27,977 nt of DNA from Tessaracoccus flavescens (GTDB taxonomy: Bacteria; Actinomycetota; Actinomycetes; Propionibacteriales; Propionibacteriaceae), in contig DYZF01000046.1 in the NCBI GenBank assembly GCA_020741375.1, forward strand, positions 1 to 27,977. The letters run 5' to 3'. The notes under the pieces were generated by a model. It did not search any database. It saw only the letters and a list, made by a program, of their open reading frames with translations, and had not been told where the DNA came from. The translations under genes were made by a program, and so were the position numbers. Below, piece by piece: positions 1 to 7,539 of the stretch; positions within the stretch are counted from its first letter, which is position 1, and every line of letters starts with the position of its first letter.

Positions 1-2529
1 GAGTACGAGATCATCGGCAAGATGGGCTTCGCCGGGTACTTCCTGGTGGTGGCCGACTTCATCAACTGGGCCAAGGAGAACGGCATTCGGGTGGGCCCCG
101 GCCGTGGCTCGGGCGCCGGCTCGATCTGCGCCTACGCCCTCCGCATCACAGACCTATGCCCCCTGCAGCACGGCCTGCTGTTCGAGCGGTTCCTTAACCC
201 GGAGCGCGTCTCCATGCCAGACTTCGACATCGACTTCGACGATCGTCGCCGCGCCGAAGTGATCCAGTACGTCACGGAGAAGTACGGCTCCGACAAGGTG
301 GCCCAGATCATCACCTACGGCTCCATCAAGGCCAAGGCTGCGGTGAAGGACGCCGCCCGCGTGCTCGACATGCCGTTCGCGATCGGCGAGCAGATCTCCA
401 AGGCGATGCCGCCGGATGTCATGGGCAAGGGAGTCCCGCTCGCAGACCTCTTCAACGCCGAACACAAGCGCTACGCCGAGGGCAACGAGTTCCGCGAGCT
501 CTACCAGTCGTCGCCAGACGTGCGCACCGTCGTCGATACGGCCATGGGCCTCGAGGGCCTCAAGCGCCAGTGGGGCGTCCACGCCGCAGGCGTGATCATG
601 AGCTCGGACCCGCTGATCGACATCATCCCGCTGATGAAGCGCGAAGCCGACGGCGCCATCATCACGCAGTTCGACTACCCGGGCTGTGAATCTTTGGGCC
701 TGATCAAGATGGACTTCTTGGGCCTGCGCAACCTCACCGTCCTCGACGACGCGGTGCGCAATATCAAGCTCAACCGGGATTTCGATCTCAACCTGGACGA
801 GCTCGTCGAGGACATGACGGACAAGGCGTCCTACGAGCTCCTCGCCAGCGGCGAGACGCTCGGCATCTTCCAGCTCGACGGCGGCGGCATGCGGACGCTG
901 CTGCGCCAGATGCAGCCGGACAACTTCGAAGACATTTCCGCGGCGCTCGCGCTGTACCGTCCCGGCCCGATGGGCGCCCAATCGCACACGAACTACGCCC
1001 TGCGTAAGACCGGCTTGCAAGAGATCGTCCCGATCCACCCTGAGCTCGAGGAGCCGCTGGAGGACATCTTGTCCACCACCTACGGCCTCATCGTCTACCA
1101 AGAGCAGGTGCAGCAGATCGCCCAGCGTGTGGCTGGCTACTCGCTCGGCAAGGCAGACCTGCTCCGCCGAGCGATGGGCAAGAAGAAGAAGGAAGTGCTC
1201 GACGCGGAGTTTGTGCCGTTCTCCGAGGGCATGAAGGCCAACGGTTACTCCACCGCCGCCATCAAGGCGCTGTGGGAGATCCTGGTTCCGTTCTCCGATT
1301 ACGCCTTCAACAAGGCGCACACCGCCGCGTACGGCGTCATCTCCTACTGGACGGCGTACCTGAAGGCCAACTACCCGGTTGAGTACATGGCCGCCCTGCT
1401 GCAGTCGGTGCGCGACGACAAGGACAAGTCGGCCCAATACCTCGCCGAATGCCGCCACATGGGCATCGAAGTGCTGCCGCCGGACGTCAACTCGTCGGAA
1501 GTGATGTTCACGCCAGTGGGCGAGCACATCCGCTTCGGTCTCGGCGCGGTGCGCAACGTGGGCGACAAGGTGGTCACTGCCTGGGTGGAGGAACGCAAGC
1601 AGACCGGCCCGGCGTCAGACTTCTACGACTTCCTCGACAAGGCGCCGCTGGTGATGTGCAACAAGCGCGTCATCGAATCGCTCATCAAGGCCGGCGCCTT
1701 CGACGAGATGGGGCACACCCGTCGCTCGCTCATGAGCATCTTCGAGGCCGCCGTCGATTCGATCATCGATGTGAAGCGCAACGCCGAGAACGGCCAGGAT
1801 GGCTTCGATTTCGGCTTCGACATGGGCGACGACGACACCGGCTCGTCCGCGCTGCGCGACACCGTCCCGGACGTGGAGGAATGGGATCGCCGCACGAAGC
1901 TCGCCCTAGAACGCGAGATGCTCGGCCTCTACGTCTCGGATCATCCGCTCAACGGCCTCGAGCACGTCTTGCAGAACAACGGCGACCGATCCATCGCGTC
2001 CATCGCCGCCAGCGACGGCTACCGAGGCGATACCAAGGTGTGCGGCCTCATCACGGCGGTCAACCGCAAGGTGAACAAGGCCGGCAACATCTGGGCCATC
2101 GTCACGGTGGAGGATCTGACGAGCTCCATCGAGGTGACGGTCTTCCCGCGGGTGTACGACGAGGTCGCGGCGCACCTGGCGCCAGACACCATCGTCTCCG
2201 TGGAAGGCGTCGCGGAATCCGGTGAGGACCGCGGCCGCATGCGCGCGCAGCGCCTCTATGCACCCCACGTCAGCGCCGAAGGTAACGCCGGCCCACTCAT
2301 GCTGTCGCTGCCCGCCGTGCGCTGCACCCCCGGCGTGGTGAACCGACTCAAGGAGATCTTGGCCCAATACCCGGGGGCCGCTGAGGTGCACCTACAGCTG
2401 CGCACCGGCGACAAGGTCAAGACGTTCAGATTGGGAGACGGCTTCCGCGTCGAGATGACCTCGCCCCTCTACGCTGACCTGAAGGCCGTCCTCGGCCCAG
2501 CCTGCGTCGGTGTGGGAAGGAGCAACTGA
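1..2529 (+). CDS. dnaE: DNA polymerase III alpha subunit (DnaE), 3' part
   Basis: Catalytic subunit of the replicative DNA polymerase. The open frame runs in from base 1, so the N-terminal PHP domain and the start of the palm (roughly the first 350 residues of a typical DnaE) lie outside the window. About 842 residues are visible. The palm aspartate motif PDFDIDF is encoded at 217-237, with the two likely catalytic Asp codons at 226-228 and 232-234. The third (KMDFLGL) is at 712-714. The GKKKKE fingers segment, the tandem HhH region and a C-terminal OB fold (starting VCGLITAVNRK, about 2038) follow in the usual order. No PolC-type exonuclease is inserted in the visible part. The tga stop shares its last base with the ATG of the next gene, suggesting translational coupling. 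Identity is near certain; whether it is the essential DnaE1 or a DnaE2/ImuC paralogue rests on the his and membrane-protein context, and I favour DnaE1. Confidence 0.96.
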   Translation, partial: EYEIIGKMGFAGYFLVVADFINWAKENGIRVGPGRGSGAGSICAYALRITDLCPLQHGLLFERFLNPERVSMPDFDIDFDDRRRAEVIQYVTEKYGSDKVAQIITYGSIKAKAAVKDAARVLDMPFAIGEQISKAMPPDVMGKGVPLADLFNAEHKRYAEGNEFRELYQSSPDVRTVVDTAMGLEGLKRQWGVHAAGVIMSSDPLIDIIPLMKREADGAIITQFDYPGCESLGLIKMDFLGLRNLTVLDDAVRNIKLNRDFDLNLDELVEDMTDKASYELLASGETLGIFQLDGGGMRTLLRQMQPDNFEDISAALALYRPGPMGAQSHTNYALRKTGLQEIVPIHPELEEPLEDILSTTYGLIVYQEQVQQIAQRVAGYSLGKADLLRRAMGKKKKEVLDAEFVPFSEGMKANGYSTAAIKALWEILVPFSDYAFNKAHTAAYGVISYWTAYLKANYPVEYMAALLQSVRDDKDKSAQYLAECRHMGIEVLPPDVNSSEVMFTPVGEHIRFGLGAVRNVGDKVVTAWVEERKQTGPASDFYDFLDKAPLVMCNKRVIESLIKAGAFDEMGHTRRSLMSIFEAAVDSIIDVKRNAENGQDGFDFGFDMGDDDTGSSALRDTVPDVEEWDRRTKLALEREMLGLYVSDHPLNGLEHVLQNNGDRSIASIAASDGYRGDTKVCGLITAVNRKVNKAGNIWAIVTVEDLTSSIEVTVFPRVYDEVAAHLAPDTIVSVEGVAESGEDRGRMRAQRLYAPHVSAEGNAGPLMLSLPAVRCTPGVVNRLKEILAQYPGAAEVHLQLRTGDKVKTFRLGDGFRVEMTSPLYADLKAVLGPACVGVGRSN

Positions 2530-3098
2530 TGTCGAACGACGTTCTCGTCGTGTCCCGTCAGGGCCGCCTCGCCGAACTCTGGAACAGCTCGTTGTGGCGC
2601 GTCGTCATCTACCTGGCGGCCAACGTCGCGCTCGGTGCCCTCTGCGGGCTGATGTGGTCGCTGATCACCGATCGCCCTTCCTATCGGATCAGCACGTCCC
2701 TCAACGCCACCATCAGCGAGCGGGCCCAGACCGACATCATCGGAGCGGACGTGGTGTTCACGTTCGTCACCGGCTTCGCCGGCCTCCTCATCGGCGTCGG
2801 GGGCTGGTTCGTCTGGCACCGCAAGGGTTGGCTGGTCACCACCATCCCGCTGATCGGAGCCTTCATCGCCTCCTTCACGGCATGGCGGATGGGCCTCGCG
2901 CTCAGCGGCAGCGGCTTCTCAGAGCGGCTGGCCACCGCAGGCGTGGGCGACGTCGTGCCGGTGGACCTCGAGCTTCGAGCCCTGTCAGCGCTGCTGGTGG
3001 CGCCTTTCGCGGCCGTCATCCCCATCATGCTGATGGCCGCCTTCTGGCCGGACCCGGCCGATGGGCAGCGTCGAGAGACAGTGCGCGTCGAGGACTAG
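2529..3098 (+). CDS. Conserved hypothetical four-helix membrane protein
   Basis: A 189-residue protein of unknown function. Four hydrophobic stretches are visible at about residues 24-46, 74-96, 101-125 and 151-173. An extracytoplasmic or cytoplasmic loop of about 27 residues separates helices 1 and 2, and the tail is short, polar and charged. There is no signal peptidase site and no catalytic motif I recognise. Size and layout resemble small actinobacterial membrane proteins of the DUF2567 type that lie upstream of hisD in mycobacteria, but I cannot confirm that by eye. The ATG overlaps the dnaE stop by one base (TGATG), so it is probably translated from the dnaE message. Its own TAG stop at 3096-3098 is also the first three bases of the likely -10 box of hisD. 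Confidence 0.8.
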   Translation: MSNDVLVVSRQGRLAELWNSSLWRVVIYLAANVALGALCGLMWSLITDRPSYRISTSLNATISERAQTDIIGADVVFTFVTGFAGLLIGVGGWFVWHRKGWLVTTIPLIGAFIASFTAWRMGLALSGSGFSERLATAGVGDVVPVDLELRALSALLVAPFAAVIPIMLMAAFWPDPADGQRRETVRVED

Positions 3099-3101
3099 AA
3101 T
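3096..3101 (+). promoter_or_regulatory. -10 box of a likely leaderless hisD promoter
   Basis: TAGAAT lies exactly 8 nt before the hisD ATG at 3110, so transcription should start at or within a base or two of the start codon. No purine-rich Shine-Dalgarno is needed or clearly seen in that 8-nt gap. A -35 is not convincing: GAGACA at 3075-3080 is only 15 nt away. The box reuses the stop codon of the preceding gene. The same TAGnnT-N8-start spacing is seen before hisA at 6788. Confidence 0.6.
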
Positions 3102-3109
3102 CTGGGGTC

Positions 3110-4411
3110 ATGCTCCGACTCCTAGACCTCACCGGCATCAACAGCGCCTACCGGGCCCATCTCCCGCGCGGACAGTTCGATGTTGAGGCGGCGGTCGCGG
3201 TGGTTCGGCCCATCGTCGACGACGTGGCCGCGCGCGGCACCGAGGCATTGCGCGAGTACTCGCAGAAGTTCGACGGCGTGACCCCGGACGCCCTCCGCGT
3301 TCCGGCCGACGTTCTGCGCCAAGCATCGAACGATCTCGATCCCGAGTTGGCTGCCGCGTTCGAGGAGTCGATCCGCCGCCGTCGACAGGTGGCTGAGACC
3401 TTGGAGCGCGACGAAGACCCCGCGCCCGCCGAACTCGCCGACGGCGCCCAGGTGGCCATGCGCAACATCGCCGTCGACCGGGTGGGCCTCTACGTGCCAG
3501 GCGGCCTGGCGCCGCTGGCCTCCTCGGTGATCATGAATGTGGTGCCGGCCCAGGTGGCCGGGGTCGCGTCGATCGCCGTAGCTTCACCGCCCCAGAAGGA
3601 ATTCGGCGGGCTGCCGCACCCCAACATCCTCGCGCTGTGCCACCGGCTCGGCATCGACGAGGTGTACGCCGTCGGCGGAGCTCAGGCCATTGCCATGTTC
3701 GCCCACGGCGTCGACGAGCTGTGCGAGCCGGTGTCGCTCATCACCGGCCCGGGCAACATCTACGTGGTCGCTGCCAAGCGCCTCGTGCGCGGACTCGTGG
3801 GGATCGACGCCGAGGCCGGCCCCACCGAGATCGCCATCGTCGCCGACGACACGGCCAACCCGGCGTATGTCGCTGCAGACTTGATCTCTCAAGCGGAGCA
3901 CGATCCGTTGGCCGCATCGGTGCTGATCACGCCGTCCACCGCTCTGGCGGAGGCAGTCAATGCGGAAGTCGAACGCCAAGTGGCCGAAACCCTGCACATC
4001 GAGCGGATCCGGACGGCGCTGACCGGCGAGCAGTCCGCCATCGTCATCGTCCGCGATCTTGATCAGGCCGTGGCCGTCGCGGACGCCTACGCCGCCGAGC
4101 ACCTCGAGATCCAGACGGCCGACGCACCCGCCGTCGCCGCTCGGATCCGCAACGCGGGCGCCATCTTCGTCGGGGATTTCGCCCCGGTTTCGCTGGGCGA
4201 CTACTCCGCCGGTTCCACCCACGTGCTGCCTACTGCCGGCTGCGCCTGCCACTCGTCGGGCCTCAGCGTGCGCAGCTTCATGAAGACGGTGCACGTCATC
4301 ACCTACTCCGACGCGGCGCTGATGGAGATCGCCGACGGAGTGGAGCGTTTCGCGCTCGCTGAGAACCTGCCCGGCCACGCCAACGCCATCACGGTGCGGA
4401 GGCCCCAGTGA
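3110..4411 (+). CDS. hisD: Histidinol dehydrogenase
   Basis: Catalyses the last two steps of histidine synthesis, the NAD-dependent oxidation of histidinol to histidine through histidinal. The 433-residue length is normal for the family. Zinc ligands expected for HisD are visible as Q261 and H264 in SQAEHDP, D364 in LGDYSAG and H423 in PGHAN. The catalytic Glu-His pair is E330-H331 in AAEHLEIQT, and the GPGN segment is at 213-216. The frame is open upstream to about 2510, but the ATG at 3110 is chosen because the protein then begins with the family-typical LRLLDLTG and lies 8 nt after a TAGAAT box. It begins the his gene run, and its TGA overlaps the hisC GTG by 4 nt (GTGA). Confidence 0.97.
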   Translation: MLRLLDLTGINSAYRAHLPRGQFDVEAAVAVVRPIVDDVAARGTEALREYSQKFDGVTPDALRVPADVLRQASNDLDPELAAAFEESIRRRRQVAETLERDEDPAPAELADGAQVAMRNIAVDRVGLYVPGGLAPLASSVIMNVVPAQVAGVASIAVASPPQKEFGGLPHPNILALCHRLGIDEVYAVGGAQAIAMFAHGVDELCEPVSLITGPGNIYVVAAKRLVRGLVGIDAEAGPTEIAIVADDTANPAYVAADLISQAEHDPLAASVLITPSTALAEAVNAEVERQVAETLHIERIRTALTGEQSAIVIVRDLDQAVAVADAYAAEHLEIQTADAPAVAARIRNAGAIFVGDFAPVSLGDYSAGSTHVLPTAGCACHSSGLSVRSFMKTVHVITYSDAALMEIADGVERFALAENLPGHANAITVRRPQ

Positions 4412-5499
4412 TCACGCTCGAGGAGCTTCCCCTGCGCGCAGATCTGGTGGGGGAGGAGCCCTACGGCGCTCCGCAACTCGACCTGCCCGTGGTGCTCAAC
4501 GTCAACGAGAACCCGTACCCGCCATCAGAGGCGATCCGCCGTGAGATGGCCGACGCCATCGTCGCGGCGGCGGGCACGCTCAACCGGTACCCAGACCGGG
4601 AGGCGCGCGCGCTCCGTTCAGATCTGGCCGCGTACCTCGGGCACGGGCTGACGGCCGACAACATCTGGGCGGCAAACGGCTCCAACGAGATCATGAGCCA
4701 CCTGCTCACCGCTTTCGGCGGCCCGGGCCGCACGGTGCTGGCGTTCACGCCGACGTACTCGATGTATCCGGAGTACGCCCGAAACACCTGCACCCAGTAC
4801 GTCACCGTGCCACGCCGCGACGACTACACCGTCGATGCCGAGCTGGCGCTGAAGGCCATCGGGGAACACGAGCCCACCGTCGTCATCATCACGACGCCGA
4901 ACAACCCCACCGGCACCGCGACCCCCGTCGAGGTGATCGACGAGATCTGTTCGAACACGGACGCGATCGTGGTCGCGGACGAGGCCTATCAGGAATTCTC
5001 GGCTCGGCCCAGCGCTCTCACCCTGCTCACCAAGCACCCGCGCCTGGTGGTGTCGCGCACCATGTCGAAAGCCTTCGCACTGGCCGGCGGCCGCGTCGGC
5101 TACCTCGCCGCTGCCCCAGCAATCGTGGACGCATGTCGCATCGTGCGCCTGCCGTACCACCTGAGCGCCCAAACCCAGGCTGTCGCGCGCGTCGCGCTGG
5201 CGCACGCGGACGAGCTCCTCGCTCAGGTCCGCGCGCTGACGGCCGAAGCCCGCGGATTCGAGGCGTGGGCGCGGGAGCAAGGCTTCGACGTGATCGACTC
5301 CGAGGCCAACTTCTCGCTCATCGGGCGTTTCACCGACCGCCACCAGGTGTGGCAAGACCTCGTGGACAGGGGCATCCTGATCCGAGAGACTGGACCCGCT
5401 GGATACCTGCGCGTCTCCGCAGGAACCCCGGACGAGATGGCTGCCCTGAAGGCCGCCCTCGCCGAACTCCAGCCCCACCGAGAAGGGATGCAGCAGTGA
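4408..5499 (+). CDS. hisC: Histidinol-phosphate aminotransferase
   Basis: PLP-dependent class I/II aminotransferase converting imidazole-acetol phosphate plus glutamate to histidinol phosphate. 363 residues, usual length. Visible fold-type-I motifs are the N-terminal [10 protein letters not shown] segment (31-40), the PLP-contacting NNPTGT at 165-170, D191 and Y194 in VADEAYQEF, and the Schiff-base lysine K221 in [17 protein letters not shown]. The start is GTG in a GTGA overlap with hisD, so translation is probably coupled. The stop in turn overlaps the hisB GTG in the same way. The family includes aromatic-amino-acid transaminases of similar sequence, but the position between hisD and hisB settles the assignment. 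Confidence 0.97.
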   Translation: MITLEELPLRADLVGEEPYGAPQLDLPVVLNVNENPYPPSEAIRREMADAIVAAAGTLNRYPDREARALRSDLAAYLGHGLTADNIWAANGSNEIMSHLLTAFGGPGRTVLAFTPTYSMYPEYARNTCTQYVTVPRRDDYTVDAELALKAIGEHEPTVVIITTPNNPTGTATPVEVIDEICSNTDAIVVADEAYQEFSARPSALTLLTKHPRLVVSRTMSKAFALAGGRVGYLAAAPAIVDACRIVRLPYHLSAQTQAVARVALAHADELLAQVRALTAEARGFEAWAREQGFDVIDSEANFSLIGRFTDRHQVWQDLVDRGILIRETGPAGYLRVSAGTPDEMAALKAALAELQPHREGMQQ

Positions 5500-6104
5500 G
5501 CCGCACCGCCACCAAGGAACGTTCCACCTCCGAGTCCACCATCAAGGTCACCATCGACCTCGACGGCACCGGCGCCTCCACCATCAACACCGGCGTGGGC
5601 TTCTACGACCACATGCTGACGGCGCTGGCCAAGCACTCCCTCATCGACATCGAGGTGGAGGCCACCGGAGACCTGCACATCGACGGCCACCACACCATCG
5701 AGGACGTCGCCATCGTGCTCGGCCAAGCGCTGAAAGAAGCCTTGGGCGACAAGTCCGGCATCCGCCGCTTCGGCCACGCCGTCGTCCCGCTCGACGAGGC
5801 GGTCGCAGACGTCGTCGTCGACGTCGCCGGGCGCCCCTATGTCACTTGCCAGGGCGAGCCGGACGGCCAGGCGTACGCCTTGATCGGTGGCAGTGGCGTG
5901 CCGTACGCCGGTTCGATGACCTACCACGTGTTCGAGGCGCTGGCCCTCAACGCCGGCCTCTGCCTGCACCTTCGCCTACTCAGCGGCCGCGATCCGCACC
6001 ACATCGTCGAGGCCGAGTTCAAGGCACTGGCGCGGGCCCTCCGCGAGGCCGTCGAACTGGATCCGCGCCAGCAGGGCGTGCCGAGCACCAAGGGCGCACT
6101 CTGA
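5496..6104 (+). CDS. hisB: Imidazoleglycerol-phosphate dehydratase
   Basis: Manganese-dependent enzyme that dehydrates imidazole-glycerol phosphate to imidazole-acetol phosphate. The 202-residue protein is the monofunctional form, without the histidinol-phosphatase domain fused in enterobacterial HisB. Both duplicated metal-binding motifs are intact: HHTIED at 65-70 and [10 protein letters not shown] at 168-177. [13 protein letters not shown] at 36-48 is another family signature. I place the start at the GTG at 5496 because it forms a GTGA overlap with the hisC stop and follows an AGAAGGGA ribosome-binding site. The open frame continues upstream inside hisC, but that part has no family similarity. 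Its stop overlaps the unusual hisH start. Confidence 0.96.
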   Translation: MSRTATKERSTSESTIKVTIDLDGTGASTINTGVGFYDHMLTALAKHSLIDIEVEATGDLHIDGHHTIEDVAIVLGQALKEALGDKSGIRRFGHAVVPLDEAVADVVVDVAGRPYVTCQGEPDGQAYALIGGSGVPYAGSMTYHVFEALALNAGLCLHLRLLSGRDPHHIVEAEFKALARALREAVELDPRQQGVPSTKGAL

Positions 6105-6712
6105 ACCGCCGGGTCGGCCTGCTGGACTACGGGTCGGGCAATCTTCATTCCGCGGCGCGTGCCTTTTCCGACGCGGGCGCCGACGTTCTCGTCACCGCTG
6201 ACCACGCCGCGCTGCTCGACGCCGATGCCCTCGTGGTGCCCGGGGTCGGGGCGTTCGCCGCGTGCATGGACGGCCTCAGAGCTGTGGGCGGCGATCAGCT
6301 CATCAACGAGTGGGTCGCTGCGCGCAGGCCTCTGTTCGGGATCTGCGTCGGCCACCAAGTGCTGTTCGAACGGGGCAGCGAGCATGGCGTGGTCGTCGAC
6401 GGCGTCGGCATCTACCCGGGCGACGTGAGCGTCCTGCAGGCCCATCGGCTCCCGCACATGGGCTGGAACCTCGTCGATCCGCCCGCAGGCAGTCGCCTGT
6501 TCCACGGGCTCGGTGAGGAACGGTTCTACTTCGTCCACAGCTACGCCGCGCACGAGGCTCCACAGGGCGCCGCTGTGACCACAGCGACGCACGAGGGCGT
6601 CACCTTCGTCGCCGCCGTCGAGAACGGCTCCACGGTGTCGACGCAGTTCCACCCAGAAAAGTCCGGCGCCGCCGGCGCTCGCCTCATTCGCAACTGGCTG
6701 GGCAGCCTGTAG
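6101..6712 (+). CDS. hisH: Imidazole glycerol phosphate synthase, glutaminase subunit (probable CTG start)
   Basis: Class I glutamine amidotransferase subunit that supplies ammonia to HisF. The catalytic triad is visible as C82 (GICVGHQ), H184 and E186 (QFHPEKS). The oxyanion-region PGVGAF is at 47-52. The N-terminal beta strand [13 protein letters not shown] must be near the start, yet there is no ATG, GTG or TTG in frame between the hisB stop region and this strand. The only sensible initiator is CTG at 6101-6103. It forms a CTGA overlap with the hisB TGA, mirroring the GTGA overlaps of hisC and hisB, and lies 6 nt after AAGGG. That start gives 203 residues, normal for HisH. A GTG further upstream inside hisB is possible but would add a nonhomologous N-terminus. 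hisF is not in the window. Confidence 0.93.
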   Translation: MNRRVGLLDYGSGNLHSAARAFSDAGADVLVTADHAALLDADALVVPGVGAFAACMDGLRAVGGDQLINEWVAARRPLFGICVGHQVLFERGSEHGVVVDGVGIYPGDVSVLQAHRLPHMGWNLVDPPAGSRLFHGLGEERFYFVHSYAAHEAPQGAAVTTATHEGVTFVAAVENGSTVSTQFHPEKSGAAGARLIRNWLGSL

Positions 6713-6727
6713 AACGGGTCGGCTGAG

Positions 6728-6751
6728 CCCGCGGGGCGCAACGCCCACGGG
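6728..6751 (+). terminator. GC-rich hairpin after hisH (possible terminator or attenuator)
   Basis: CCCG (6728-6731) can pair with CGGG (6748-6751), and GGGCG (6734-6738) with CGCCC (6742-6746), around a CAA loop. The stem is strong but there is no T-run after it, so it is not a classical intrinsic terminator. It sits 16 nt after the hisH stop and upstream of the apparent hisA promoter, which is where a transcription break would be expected. Confidence 0.3.
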
Positions 6752-6787
6752 CGCAACTCGTGGTGCCGCAGCGAGTCTCCGACGCGG

Positions 6788-6793
6788 TAGGGT
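6788..6793 (+). promoter_or_regulatory. -10 box of a likely leaderless hisA promoter
   Basis: TAGGGT is 8 nt before the GTG at 6802, the same geometry as the hisD box. No Shine-Dalgarno lies in the 8-nt gap. No clear -35 hexamer is visible 16-18 nt upstream. It fits with hisA being transcribed separately, together with the lipid-related genes behind it. Confidence 0.5.
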
Positions 6794-6801
6794 TGGGCGT
6801 C

Positions 6802-7539
6802 GTGGAGAAGCTTCAACTGTTGCCCGCTGTCGACGTACAGGGCGGCCAAGCCGTTCAGCTCGTGCAGGGAATCGCCGGAACCCAGAAGGAGTTCGGCGAT
6901 CCGTTGACCGCCGCGCTGCGCTGGCAGGACGGCGGCGCCGAATGGTTGCACCTCGTCGATCTCGACGCTGCGTTCGGCCGCGGCAGCAACGCCGAACTCC
7001 TGAAGTCGATCGTCGGGCAGCTGGACCTCAAGGTGGAGCTCTCCGGCGGCATCCGCGACGACGAGTCGCTCAACCGGGCTCTGGAGACGGGCTGCCGGCG
7101 GGTCAACATCGGCACCGCCGCGCTCGAGAACCCCGAATGGTGCGAACGGATCATCGCCGAACACGGTGATCGCATCGCCATCGGCCTCGACGTCCGCGGC
7201 GATAACCTCGCGGCCCGGGGCTGGACCACCGAGGGTGGCCCGTGGCCCGAAACCCTGGATCGGCTGGTGGCGGCCGGCTGCGAACGCTTCGTCGTGACCG
7301 ACGTCAACTCCGACGGCATGCTGACCGGCCCCAACGTCGGCCTGCTGAAGGCCGTCGCCGAACGCTCTGGCAAGAAGGTCATCGCCTCTGGCGGCATCTC
7401 CACGCTGGACGACCTGCGCGAGCTCCGCGCCCTCGTGGGCGACGGCGTCGAGGGCGCCATCATCGGCACCGCGCTCTACGTCGGCCGATTCACCATCGAA
7501 GAGGCGCTGGCCGTGGCCGAGGGTGACGTCGATGGCTAG
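6802..7539 (+). CDS. hisA: Phosphoribosyl isomerase A (HisA, probably bifunctional PriA)
   Basis: TIM-barrel ProFAR isomerase of histidine synthesis. In actinobacteria this family (PriA) often also isomerises phosphoribosyl-anthranilate for tryptophan synthesis. 245 residues. The general acid/base aspartates expected for PriA are D11 in LLPAVDV and D130 in GLDVRG. The phosphate-binding [10 protein letters not shown] is at 81-90, and LAARGW (136-141) is a PriA-like loop. The second phosphate site includes [11 protein letters not shown]. The GTG at 6802 is chosen over an upstream ATG-like extension (6760) because residues before it show no family similarity and the GTG is 8 nt after TAGGGT. Bifunctionality cannot be proven without checking the genome for trpF. 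The 3' end overlaps the next gene by 8 nt. Confidence 0.95.
   Translation: MEKLQLLPAVDVQGGQAVQLVQGIAGTQKEFGDPLTAALRWQDGGAEWLHLVDLDAAFGRGSNAELLKSIVGQLDLKVELSGGIRDDESLNRALETGCRRVNIGTAALENPEWCERIIAEHGDRIAIGLDVRGDNLAARGWTTEGGPWPETLDRLVAAGCERFVVTDVNSDGMLTGPNVGLLKAVAERSGKKVIASGGISTLDDLRELRALVGDGVEGAIIGTALYVGRFTIEEALAVAEGDVDG

Noticed and set aside
1180..1195. AAG-repeat stretch in dnaE, possible slippage site
   Set aside because: It encodes the conserved GKKKKE segment of the polymerase fingers and the frame continues normally, so there is no sign of programmed frameshifting.
154..1527. Long minus-strand open frame (457 codons) opposite dnaE
   Set aside because: It is a mirror of the GC-rich dnaE codons, is rich in His/Val/Arg/Asp with no domain pattern, and lacks a ribosome-binding site. 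Strong family motifs lie on the plus strand.
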